Below, piece after piece: positions 61,201 to 64,000 of a DNA stretch of 64,000 nt. The translations under genes and the position numbers were made by a program. Every line of letters starts with the position of its first letter. Position 1 is the stretch's first letter. The notes under the pieces were generated by a model. The model had not been told where the DNA came from and made no database searches. It worked only from the letters and a program-made list of their open reading frames with translations. This DNA is from Zerene cesonia (taxonomy: Eukaryota; Arthropoda; Insecta; Lepidoptera; Pieridae), in NCBI RefSeq assembly GCF_012273895.1, contig NC_052115.1:1302001-1366000 (forward strand), given 5' to 3'.

Positions 61201-63780
61201 GTGACATGGCTTGCCCTGGTGATGGGGTATTTTCTATTACTTACTCGTGTTTTTGTAAGTGTTTTATTTTGGCAAAGACACGTATCATATTTAACGATGT
61301 TGACTATTAATTAAAGTCTAGATTTAGGTAAAACCAAAAAAAAAAAAATTAAAAATCTTTTTTGAATGTAGATGTACTTGTGATCGAAAAAAAAAAGAAG
61401 TTGCAGCGGTCAGTCAGTCAGTATCGTTATAGTAATCCTGTTTAACTTACAACTGGTATATTCTAGAATTGGAATGTGCAACCAGTGGGATATTATTAGA
61501 AACGGGATATGGGATTAGTGGGATATAATAGAAGTGGAATATGGGATCTATGGGATATAATAGAAACAGGACTTTATGCGCTGCGAATGTTCATGAGGTT
61601 CAACCACAGGTCAGTACATTGGCATCATTGTTATTATGTACATGTTACATATTATGTAGAATTAAAATGTAAAATTTATATTACTTTAAAAGAGCAACTA
61701 CAGAGTTTCTTGCCGGCTCTTCTTGTAGGAACTGCCTTCCGAACCAGTGGTAAATGTTATAACTGTGTAATATTATGGTGATGCAAAAGTGCTTCTATAA
61801 GAAGTCTAGTGAATGAATAAATGTTTGAGTTTGATGGTGATGGCTTGCCATCAGGCGACCCGGGTCAGTTGCCCGCTATGACATAAAAAAAAAATAGAAA
61901 TGGGATATGGGATTTAATAAGAAGTAACAGGACATGGGTTTAGTGAGATGAATGGGATTATTGGGAAACTATAGCACTGGGATATGGGATTAATGGTATG
62001 AATGGGATTATTGGGACATCATAGGAATGAGATATGGTATTAGTGGGAATTAATAGTAACAGAACATGGGACTAGTGAGATGAATGGGATTATTGGGACA
62101 TTATAGGAATGGTATGTGGGACTGGTGGGATACGTACGCGGCGCGTCGATATGTTCCAGCGGCGTCATCGGCGACAGCGGCAGCGTGGGCGTGGGGAGCT
62201 CGCGGCACTCCGCGCCCAGTTCTACGCGGAGGGACAAATCTATGTACAATATGTTTTATGTACGTTAGAAACTATTGTAATATTCACAACTTTTTTTTTT
62301 GTTTTAAATAAAATAATTTTAATTTTTAGTTTAATAGCATTGAAATCTATACTAATATTATAATGTTGAAGAGGTTGTTTGTTTGAACGCACTAGTCTCA
62401 GGAACTACTGGTCCGATTTGAAAAATTATTTCAGTGTTAGATTTATTGAGGACGGCTTTAGACTATATAGATGCTTTATTAATGCAAAATTTTTAAAGAT
62501 TAGAAAAAATTCGATCACGAGGCGAGAACTTGTCTTTTTGCCAAACCGTAGCAACGCCTAGCCTCTCGGCCACCCGTTCCCGTCTCAGTAATCGAATTTC
62601 ATCTAATCTTTCGATTTATAAAGCATTTCAATGCTATAAAACTAAAAATCAAACTTTCGCCTTTATAATATTAGTAACAGAGATTTTTCACATAATCACA
62701 ATATAATTTTTTCAACACAAATGTGGAAATGTCTTTGTCTATCCGTCTGTCTGTATCGGCTACACGCCTTCACACGCCGTCCCTGATACAAAAACTATTT
62801 TTCTCTCTTCCCTTCTGTTAAAGCCATTTAACAACTATTATAACGATGATGAGATTTTATTTACCTTCTTTGATATGCGCCTGCGACGGATTCGTTGGTC
62901 CTTGGTACACGCCATTCACTGGATTAACCGTATTCTGAAACAAATATTTTATTACTAGCTGCGTCCCGCGGTTTCACCCGCGTAAGTCCGTATCCCGTAG
63001 GAATATCGGGATAAAAACGTTATCTATATATTATTCCAGTTGTCCAGCTGTCTACGTACCAAATTTCATTGTAATCGGTTCAGTAATTTTTGCGTGAAAG
63101 AGCAACAAACACACACACATCGTTACAACCTTTCGCATTTATTATATTAGTAGGATAGTAGGAGTATGATTTAGAGGTAATCACCCGCCCTGGCTCTTCT
63201 ATCCACTAAAAAAATATATATCAAAATCTGTTGCGTTATTTTAAAGATCTACGCATACAGGCATACAGATGGCGGAAAGCGACTTTGTTTCATACTAGGA
63301 CTACGTTATTTTTATTTTATTTGATCATCTAGTGACGAAGAAAAAATATAATAAGACATTTAGTATAAATTGTTCATAGTTTAGTTTTATTGAAAATAAT
63401 AATTCAATACTAGCTGTTTGCCCTGGCTTCACCCGTGGTACATGTCTACGAGATATAGCGAATATGGAGCTTTGGTATGGTGTAAGACTTTTTGATATTA
63501 GTCCAGTAGTTTTTGAGCGCTTAAGAATTACTTATTTATAATTATATATGCTTGTCGCCAAAAAAATAAATCATGAAAATTCATCTCTGAATGACATAGG
63601 CTATATATATACCACGGACAAAGCCGGGGCGTACTGTTAGTTTAAAATAATCTGTAAAGTTTTTTGGGTCTCACTAGAAGTTGTTACTTAGTCTATAGTT
63701 GAAGTTATTATACCTAAATTCTAACTCACCTTAGCTATTTGTAGAAGTACTATAGAATGCTTTATATTGTCCAACATTGC
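25232..63780 (-). CDS. Osbpl9: Oxysterol-binding protein-related protein 9 (OSBPL9/ORP9), 3' 12 exons, 5' end outside window
   Basis: Minus-strand exons 63780-63730, 62934-62865, 62221-62138, 61215-61104, 33990-33896, 31029-30923, 30042-29957, 29451-29271, 27722-27463, 27104-26885, 26365-26138 and 25345-25232 join with matching phases into 535 residues ending in TAA. ORP9 transfers PI4P and sterol or phosphatidylserine at ER contacts with Golgi or endosomes. Visible parts (numbered from the first residue here): helical segment MLDNIKHSIVLLQIAK; FFAT motif about 84-96; a linker; [20 protein letters not shown]; ORD with KPYNPILGE; the OSBP signature EQVSHHPP (283-290); TKSKFLGLSIGVHNIG; and a C-terminal charged helix to WEYNTPLKQRLEA. 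This order is as in vertebrate ORP9. The PH domain (human total about 736 aa) lies beyond 64000. Gaps fall only in introns, because exon phases on either side agree. Confidence 0.93.
25421..25598 (-). mobile_element. Lep1-like Helitron
   Basis: A reverse-oriented copy from CTAGCTGCGCCTCGCGG to CGCATCATATTAGGAGGAT, with small internal deletions. It lies in the last ORP9 intron, about 75 bp upstream of the final exon. Confidence 0.8.
25735..25965 (+). mobile_element. Poly(A) SINE family, degenerate copy
   Basis: It matches 34066-34410 in order: ACCACAGAA, TGCTACTGTGTTTCTC, GGAGCCGGAGG, AAGCGGGCAG, GATGGTGATCGC, CCATCAGGC. There is no poly(A) tail; a tandem repeat follows instead. Confidence 0.65.
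25973..26125. repeat. Minisatellite of AACCGATCGAGC-like units
   Basis: About a dozen imperfect 8-13 bp units (AACCAATCGAGC, AACCGATCGTGC and variants) occur in tandem. The array ends 13 bp before the splice donor of the 26138-26365 ORP9 exon. Confidence 0.75.
26394..26542 (+). mobile_element. Helitron-like element, CTGAAG/GCTAGT family
   Basis: It starts TCATACTAATATTATAAAGC and ends GGGCGAAGCCAGGGCGCTAGT. Internal blocks GGAAATACTGGTCC, TTCTTTCAGTGTTAG and CCATTTATTGAGGAAGG are shared with 60870-61042. Confidence 0.75.
26552..26755 (-). mobile_element. Helitron-like element, GGACAAACATCC family, copy 1
   Basis: Reverse-oriented relative of 40328-40510. The two share GACGCTCGTTCCG, AGCTCATACCCTGTCTG, CAGCGTGATT and CAAACTTT...TATAATATTAGT. 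It lies in an ORP9 intron. Confidence 0.65.
27121..27240 (-). repeat. LINE 3'-UTR fragment with TTTATT tail, copy 1
   Basis: On the plus strand it starts with tandem TTTA units, then AAATTACAATA, GGCGGTGTTATCGCTATATAGCGAT and CCAGACAACC. On the minus strand this is GGTTGTCTGG...GCGATAACACCGCC...AATAAATAAATA, the 3' end also seen at 46005-46355 and 47160-47320. Confidence 0.65.
27639..27662 (-). other. Osbpl9: OSBP signature EQVSHHPP in the ORP9 ORD
   Basis: Eight residues match the family signature exactly. The two histidines contact the PI4P phosphate in solved ORD structures (family knowledge), which supports a lipid-exchange competent domain. Confidence 0.95.
28110..29109. other. Assembly gap (1000 N) in ORP9 intron
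   Basis: Exactly 1000 N, likely a placeholder of unknown true size. The flanking ORP9 exons (29271-29451 and 27463-27722) join in phase 0 with conserved sequence across the junction, so no exon need be hidden here. Confidence 0.97.
30104..30192 (+). mobile_element. Poly(A) SINE family, 5' fragment
   Basis: It is nearly identical to 34066-34150 (GTGGTAGTCGAGAACGCTTC through AGAAGACC), then breaks off at GTGAAATAGCA. Only the 5' third is kept, which is unusual for a retroelement, where 3' ends normally survive. Confidence 0.75.
30276..30856 (-). mobile_element. Helitron-like element split by a later insertion
   Basis: The halves 30276-30363 (starting ACTAGCGGATCGCC) and 30780-30856 (ending TTTATAATATGAGAAT) together make one reverse copy of the CTGAAG/GCTAGT family. 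The tRNA-like hairpin element at 30364-30779 interrupts it, with duplicated CACTGTAAGATTT at both edges. Confidence 0.75.
30364..30779 (+). mobile_element. tRNA-like hairpin element, long form, with 13 bp target duplication
   Basis: The left part is a perfect 57 bp inverted repeat (30364-30420 with 30460-30516, 39 bp loop). A unique middle (30517-30676) follows, then a 75 bp tRNA-like sequence (30677-30751) and a partial arm. Perfect 13 bp direct repeats flank it (30351-30363, 30780-30792). The tRNA-like part is almost identical to the reverse complement of 24723-24797: acceptor TCACGGG/CTCGTGA and T loop TTCGAAT. It lies in an ORP9 intron. Confidence 0.8.
32160..32242 (-). pseudogene. Mariner-like transposase remnant
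   Basis: The minus frame gives HKARSTQSWL, then DFIRTEDWPS. This is the segment that in mariner/Tc1 transposases precedes the last catalytic aspartate (usually WPxxSPDLNPLD). Here the sequence after WPSCS no longer reads as the PDLN motif, so the copy is broken. Upstream sequence is lost in the adjacent N gap. Confidence 0.6.
32243..33242. other. Assembly gap (1000 N) in ORP9 intron
   Basis: Exactly 1000 N. It probably hides the rest of a mariner-like element. ORP9 exons on either side (33990-33896 and 31029-30923) agree in phase and make the conserved DYDALYEDD. Confidence 0.97.
34066..34410 (+). mobile_element. Poly(A) SINE family, fullest copy
   Basis: It runs from GTGGTAGTCGAGCACGCTTC to a 17-A tail. 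Landmarks: CTCGCACCGGGGAAGTACC, a pyrimidine-rich middle with CCTTTCC repeats, a 20 bp stem-loop (34281-34300 with 34308-34327, one mismatch), GTTCATGGGCGGTGG, and CCATCAGGCG. Other copies are at 7190, 25735, 30104, 42041, 53838, 60485 and 61571. I see no clear polymerase III boxes, so it may be a truncated LINE rather than a SINE. Confidence 0.75.
34934..35032 (+). mobile_element. Lep1-like Helitron, 3' fragment
   Basis: It contains GTAGACAGCTGGACAACTGG through the terminal hairpin GCGGGTGAAACCGC and GCAGCCAGT. The 5' half is missing. It is followed directly by a tRNA-like hairpin fragment (35037-35125). Confidence 0.75.
35037..35125 (+). mobile_element. tRNA-like hairpin element fragment
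   Basis: A partial arm (TTTATAAATGAGAAATTTTT) joins directly to the T-arm half of the tRNA-like sequence (GGTTTCGAATTCTACCTCG). The D-arm half is deleted. Confidence 0.65.
36005..36115 (-). repeat. Helitron-like fragment
   Basis: TGCTTCGCCCGTGGTACATA and AATCGGTCCTATGGTTTTCG are blocks of the family that ends in CTAGT, reversed. The CTAG terminus itself is gone. Confidence 0.45.
36155..36412 (+). mobile_element. Lep1-like Helitron, expanded copy
   Basis: CGAAAGTTTGTAAGTATGG through GTACGTAGATAGCTGGACAA to GCGCAACTAGT. A tandem GTAT/GGAT run and about 50 bp of extra sequence make it longer than siblings. Confidence 0.75.
37305..37406. repeat. Local tandem duplication, about 50 bp unit
   Basis: Units 37305-37358 and 37359-37406 share TTATAATGTTTAGTAC and GCTGGCAAAACTGA, differing by substitutions and a 6 bp indel. 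Confidence 0.8.
37826..37996 (-). mobile_element. Lep1-related Helitron variant
   Basis: It begins ACTAGCTGTAACCCGCGGCG and ends TTATAATATTAGTAGAAT. The body is divergent from the main Lep1-like group (CACATAGATACGATAAACTG) but matches 4403-4625. Confidence 0.65.
38505..38730 (+). mobile_element. Lep1-like Helitron, full length
   Basis: It starts TCCTACTCCTACTACTCC and ends with the GC hairpin and CGCAGCTAGT. The GT microsatellite (about 38558-38577) expands the usual GTGTGTGTTTG segment. Confidence 0.88.
39489..39775. mobile_element. Two tRNA-like sequences head to head (large inverted repeat)
   Basis: The left half reads through TTCCTTAGGCATATAAAAACG, then a tRNA-like sequence (about 39554-39621, plus). 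The right half (about 39680-39775) carries the D-arm half and the same flank in reverse (CTCGGCCACCCGTGATCC, then TATGTCTAAGGGATACC). They are mirror copies around an AT-rich centre. Confidence 0.7.
39793..39849 (-). mobile_element. GAT-tail SINE, tail fragment
   Basis: CATCATCATCATCATCAG, CCCACTGCTGGGACACAGG and CCTCCT match the 3' end of the 50259-50552 family. It is cut off where the next hairpin element begins. Confidence 0.75.
39850..39978. mobile_element. Hairpin-only form of the tRNA-like hairpin family
   Basis: Arms 39850-39906 and 39916-39978 are near-perfect inverted repeats, the same arm as 30364-30420. Only a T-run loop lies between them and there is no tRNA-like part. Confidence 0.8.
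40328..40510 (+). mobile_element. Helitron-like element, GGACAAACATCC family, copy 2
   Basis: It starts TCTAATATTATAACTAATG and contains GGATGTTTGTCCGTGAATC, ATATACAGACAGGATATGAG and GGAACGAGCGTC. The reverse copy is at 26552-26755. Confidence 0.65.
40905..41005. repeat. Dispersed repeat with CACTTTAAACGG block, copy 3
   Basis: GATCCACTTTCAACGGGCAG, then TTTGTAAACTTATCAAGGA, aligned with 15860-15985 and 21205-21325. Confidence 0.5.
41424..41438. other. Short assembly gap (15 N) after a 13-G run
   Basis: Fifteen N follow an uninterrupted G run (41411-41423), probably a homopolymer or polymerase-slippage problem rather than missing sequence of interest. Confidence 0.95.
42041..42245 (+). mobile_element. 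Poly(A) SINE family, degenerate copy
   Basis: GTCGAGCACGCTTAGGCACG, CTCGCACCGGGGTAG, a CTTCC-rich middle, then GATCACTTACTATTAGGCG. The stem-loop region and poly(A) tail are lost. Confidence 0.7.
43129..43270 (-). promoter_or_regulatory. Osbpl9: Candidate internal first exon and promoter of a short ORP9
   Basis: On the minus strand an ATG at 43181-43179, preceded by an in-frame TGA, opens 17 codons (MIRAWTSRRWSLRRDSG). They end at a clean donor, AG|GTGAGG (exon end 43129). The leftover two bases match the phase required by the next ORP9 exon at 33990 and would make Ser. A product would lack PH domain and FFAT but keep the whole ORD. Vertebrate ORP9 has a PH-less short form made from an internal promoter (family knowledge). 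Assignment is inference. Confidence 0.4.
44336..45335. other. Assembly gap (1000 N) in ORP9 intron
   Basis: Exactly 1000 N. The plus-strand frame entering from the gap (to 45513) ends YIRTANRVLEVSINKDGRL..., which I cannot assign to a family. It could be the tail of a hidden element. Confidence 0.97.
46005..46355 (+). repeat. LINE 3' end with AATAAATAAA tail
   Basis: A pyrimidine-rich stretch is followed by GGTTGCCTGAAAGAAAACG, CTAAGCGATAAGGCGCC, ATTGTACAATAAAGTG and a run of AATAAA/AAAATA units. This order is that of a common lepidopteran non-LTR 3'UTR. No reverse transcriptase remains. Confidence 0.65.
46607..46803 (+). mobile_element. Helitron-like element, GCGGGCAAAAGCTA family, copy 1
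   Basis: CTACGCAACGGATTTTGATG, GATAGAGTGATTCAAGAGGA, and a GAAGCCGCGGGCAAAAGCTA 3' end. The reverse copy is at 49797-49990, and a fragment lies near 63225-63300. Confidence 0.65.
47160..47320 (-). repeat. LINE 3'-UTR fragment with TTTATT tail, copy 2
   Basis: TTTATTTATTTATTTAACTC, ATTGTACATGACAA, GGCGGCATTATCACTGGGG and TCTACCAGGCAACC; reverse orientation of 46005-46355. A 17 bp unit (GGCAACCGCGGGAGAAA) is then duplicated in tandem. Confidence 0.7.
47726..47930 (-). mobile_element. Lep1-like Helitron
   Basis: A full-length reverse copy from ACTAGCTGCGCCCCGCGG to ATTAGTAGGAT. Confidence 0.85.
49105..49160 (+). repeat. SINE/LINE tail fragment
   Basis: GGGAGAGGCCTATGTCCAAC and AGAGGACGTCC match the tail of a common lepidopteran retroelement; the rest is absent. 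Confidence 0.55.
49797..49990 (-). mobile_element. Helitron-like element, GCGGGCAAAAGCTA family, copy 2
   Basis: It starts GCGTTTGCCCGCGGCTTCG, then CCTTCCTCTTAAATCACTC and GCAACGGATGTTGCGTAG. It is the reverse of 46607-46803. Confidence 0.65.
50259..50552 (-). mobile_element. tRNA-derived SINE with GAT tail and 13 bp target duplication
   Basis: Perfect direct repeats CTAATGAAAATAT (50246-50258 and 50553-50565) flank the unit. On the minus strand: A box (TGGCTCAGTGG), B box (GGTTCGAGACC), body, then a GAT-repeat tail. Its close similarity to 1501-1810 suggests fairly recent activity of the family. Confidence 0.9.
53598..53770 (-). mobile_element. tRNA-like hairpin element, degenerate copy
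   Basis: A left arm (TTTAGTTTTATAGCATGG) is followed by a tRNA-like sequence with strong T arm (CGGGTTTCGAACCCG on the plus strand). A deletion removes part of the anticodon arm. The flank ATCGAATTTCTTCTACT is shared with 30640-30670 in reverse. Confidence 0.7.
53838..54135 (+). mobile_element. Poly(A) SINE family, degenerate copy
   Basis: TGCTACTGTGTTTCGCA, CCTTTCCTGTTCCC, TCTTACGCCTCTGCTAATG, GTAGCGTTTACCATCCGGC. A CCTAGTCCTTTTC-type stretch appears reversed inside, so the middle has been rearranged. Confidence 0.65.
54435..54652 (+). mobile_element. Lep1-like Helitron
   Basis: TCCTACTAATATTATAAATG to a GC hairpin and GTAGCGAGT. The terminal CTAG is mutated to CGAG. Confidence 0.8.
55492..55641 (+). 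mobile_element. Helitron-like element, CTGAAG/GCTAGT family
   Basis: AAAGCTGAAGAGTTTATTTG through ACTGCTGGACCGATTTC to GAAGCCGCAGCGGACCGCTAGT; the 5' end is eroded. Confidence 0.7.
56195..56325 (+). pseudogene. LINE ORF2 C-terminal remnant
   Basis: The frame reads EWNTLSTSVFTGNYNMDLFK, resembling the WNSLPxSVF..YxLxxFK segment at the end of many insect non-LTR reverse transcriptase proteins. No catalytic domain is present upstream. It is an old 3' truncation product. Confidence 0.55.
57052..57240 (-). mobile_element. Lep1-like Helitron
   Basis: It starts ACTAGATTGACCCCGCGG (terminus mutated) and ends TTATAATATTAGTAGGAT; the hairpin region carries a deletion. Confidence 0.8.
59797..60064 (-). 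mobile_element. tRNA-like hairpin element interrupted by a Lep1-like Helitron
   Basis: An arm remnant and tRNA-like fragment (TTGATCACGAGGCGGGATT, 59825-59843) run to TCATTTATGAAGC. A Lep1-like copy (59868-60039, reverse) follows, then the arm resumes with AAATGCTATAAAACTAAAAA. The Helitron is therefore younger. Confidence 0.75.
60485..60800 (+). mobile_element. Poly(A) SINE family, near full copy
   Basis: GGTATTCGAGCACGTTTCGG to TATAAAAAAAG. It contains a stem-loop GCATTCGCA with TGCGAATGC (60681-60689 with 60702-60710), in the same place as the 20 bp stem of 34281-34327. Confidence 0.75.
60870..61042 (+). mobile_element. Helitron-like element, CTGAAG/GCTAGT family, full copy
   Basis: It starts TCCATACTAATATTATAAAG and ends GGGGCGGACCGCTAGT. 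It sits 62 bp downstream of the FFAT exon donor. Confidence 0.8.
61133..61168 (-). other. Osbpl9: FFAT motif (VAP-binding) in ORP9
   Basis: The core DFYDADE follows an acidic Ser-rich lead (SSSEGED). It fits the FFAT consensus that tethers ORPs to VAP proteins on the ER, with Tyr in the third core position as in vertebrate ORP9. Confidence 0.85.
61487..62137. repeat. GGGATATGGGATTA minisatellite, interrupted
   Basis: Tandem units built on GGGATATGGGATTA, TGGGATATAATAGAA and AATGGGATTATTGGGACAT occupy 61487-61570 and 61898-62130. A nested retroelement separates the two parts. The array runs up to the splice donor of the ORP9 exon at 62138. Confidence 0.8.
61571..61893 (+). mobile_element. Nested retroelements inside the minisatellite
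   Basis: A poly(A) SINE 3' end (GCGCTGCGAATGTTCATGAG, then GATGGTGATGGCTTGCCATC and an A tail) is split by a LINE 3' end (about 61601-61835). The LINE part contains TTTCTTGCCGGCTCTTCTTG and CCGAACCAGTGGTAAATG, a common lepidopteran signature. Confidence 0.7.
62319..62650 (-). mobile_element. tRNA-like hairpin element with inserted Helitron fragment
   Basis: The left arm (62319-62345) is interrupted by a CTGAAG-family Helitron (62346-62471, starting TCTATACTAATATTAT and lacking its 3' end). The arm resumes as ATGCTTTATTAATGC, then a tRNA-like sequence (about 62512-62570) and right arm to AACTAAAAATCA. It lies in an ORP9 intron. Confidence 0.75.
62955..63160 (-). mobile_element. Lep1-like Helitron, full length
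   Basis: ACTAGCTGCGTCCCGCGG to TATTAGTAGGAT, with all internal blocks intact. It sits 20 bp upstream of the 62934 ORP9 exon, close to its acceptor and possible branch site. Confidence 0.88.
63408..63640. repeat. Helitron-like fragments flanking an AT-rich core
   Basis: CTAGCTGTTTGCCCTGGCTTC at the left reads as a reversed 3' end. At 63590-63640, ATAGGCTATATATATACC and AAAGCCGGGGCGTACTG read as a forward 3' end. They may be two truncated copies facing each other. Confidence 0.45.
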
Positions 63781-63853
63781 CTGCAAGAAGAACAGTTGTA
63801 TTTTAATAAATAGAATAAAATTATATGTACACAGAAAAAAAGACTCTTCCATG

Positions 63854-63893
63854 AAAAGAAAGAAAGAAAGAAGAAGAAAGATGAAAGAAAAGT
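63854..63893. repeat. GAAA-type microsatellite
   Basis: About 40 bp of GAAA/GAAG units in the ORP9 intron at the right edge. The 220 bp right of exon 63730-63780 hold no other feature. Confidence 0.75.
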
Positions 63894-64000
63894 TCTATTT
63901 GTCCCAACTACTCTTGTACAGGGCATAAATGAGAACTTTTTTTAATCCTGGTGATCCTAATTAGGATTAGGAACAAGATAAACTGGATAAAATCATATTT

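Overview
This is AT-rich eukaryotic nuclear DNA from a moth or butterfly. The evidence is split genes with GT-AG introns, insect-type protein families (a Yellow/MRJP protein among them), and a dense load of repeats typical of Lepidoptera: Lep1-like Helitrons, tRNA-derived SINEs and LINE 3' ends. There are five runs of N: 25112-25215, 28110-29109, 32243-33242, 41424-41438 and 44336-45335. Three of these are exactly 1000 N and are probably scaffolding placeholders.

Four protein genes can be read exon by exon with consistent phases. (1) 247-6100 (+): a four-exon ceramide-1-phosphate transfer protein (CPTP/GLTPD1), 211 aa. (2) 17149-11927 (-): RCHY1/Pirh2, an E3 ubiquitin ligase with CHY zinc finger and RING-H2 domain; six exons are certain and a seventh Ser/Thr-rich exon is likely. 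(3) 17716-21600 (+): an eight-exon secreted Yellow/major royal jelly protein family member, 428 aa, divergent from RCHY1 across a 566 bp shared upstream region. (4) 63780-25232 (-): the 3' twelve exons (535 aa) of an OSBPL9/ORP9-type lipid transfer protein, with FFAT motif and complete sterol-binding-related (ORD) domain. Its PH-domain end lies beyond the right edge.

Most of the right half (33991-61103) is one 27 kb ORP9 intron filled with mobile elements. It also holds a candidate alternative first exon (43129-43181) with the correct phase to make a PH-less short ORP9. CPTP and ORP9 both move lipids between membranes. Beyond that, nothing in the sequence shows that the four genes work as a unit.

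The least familiar content is a repeat family that couples a tRNA-like cloverleaf to a 57 bp perfect hairpin arm and has inserted with 13 bp target duplications. There is also a strongly nested stem structure at 23171-23271 outside any gene, and several nested transposon insertions. No rRNA genes, CRISPR arrays, operons or viral genes were seen.
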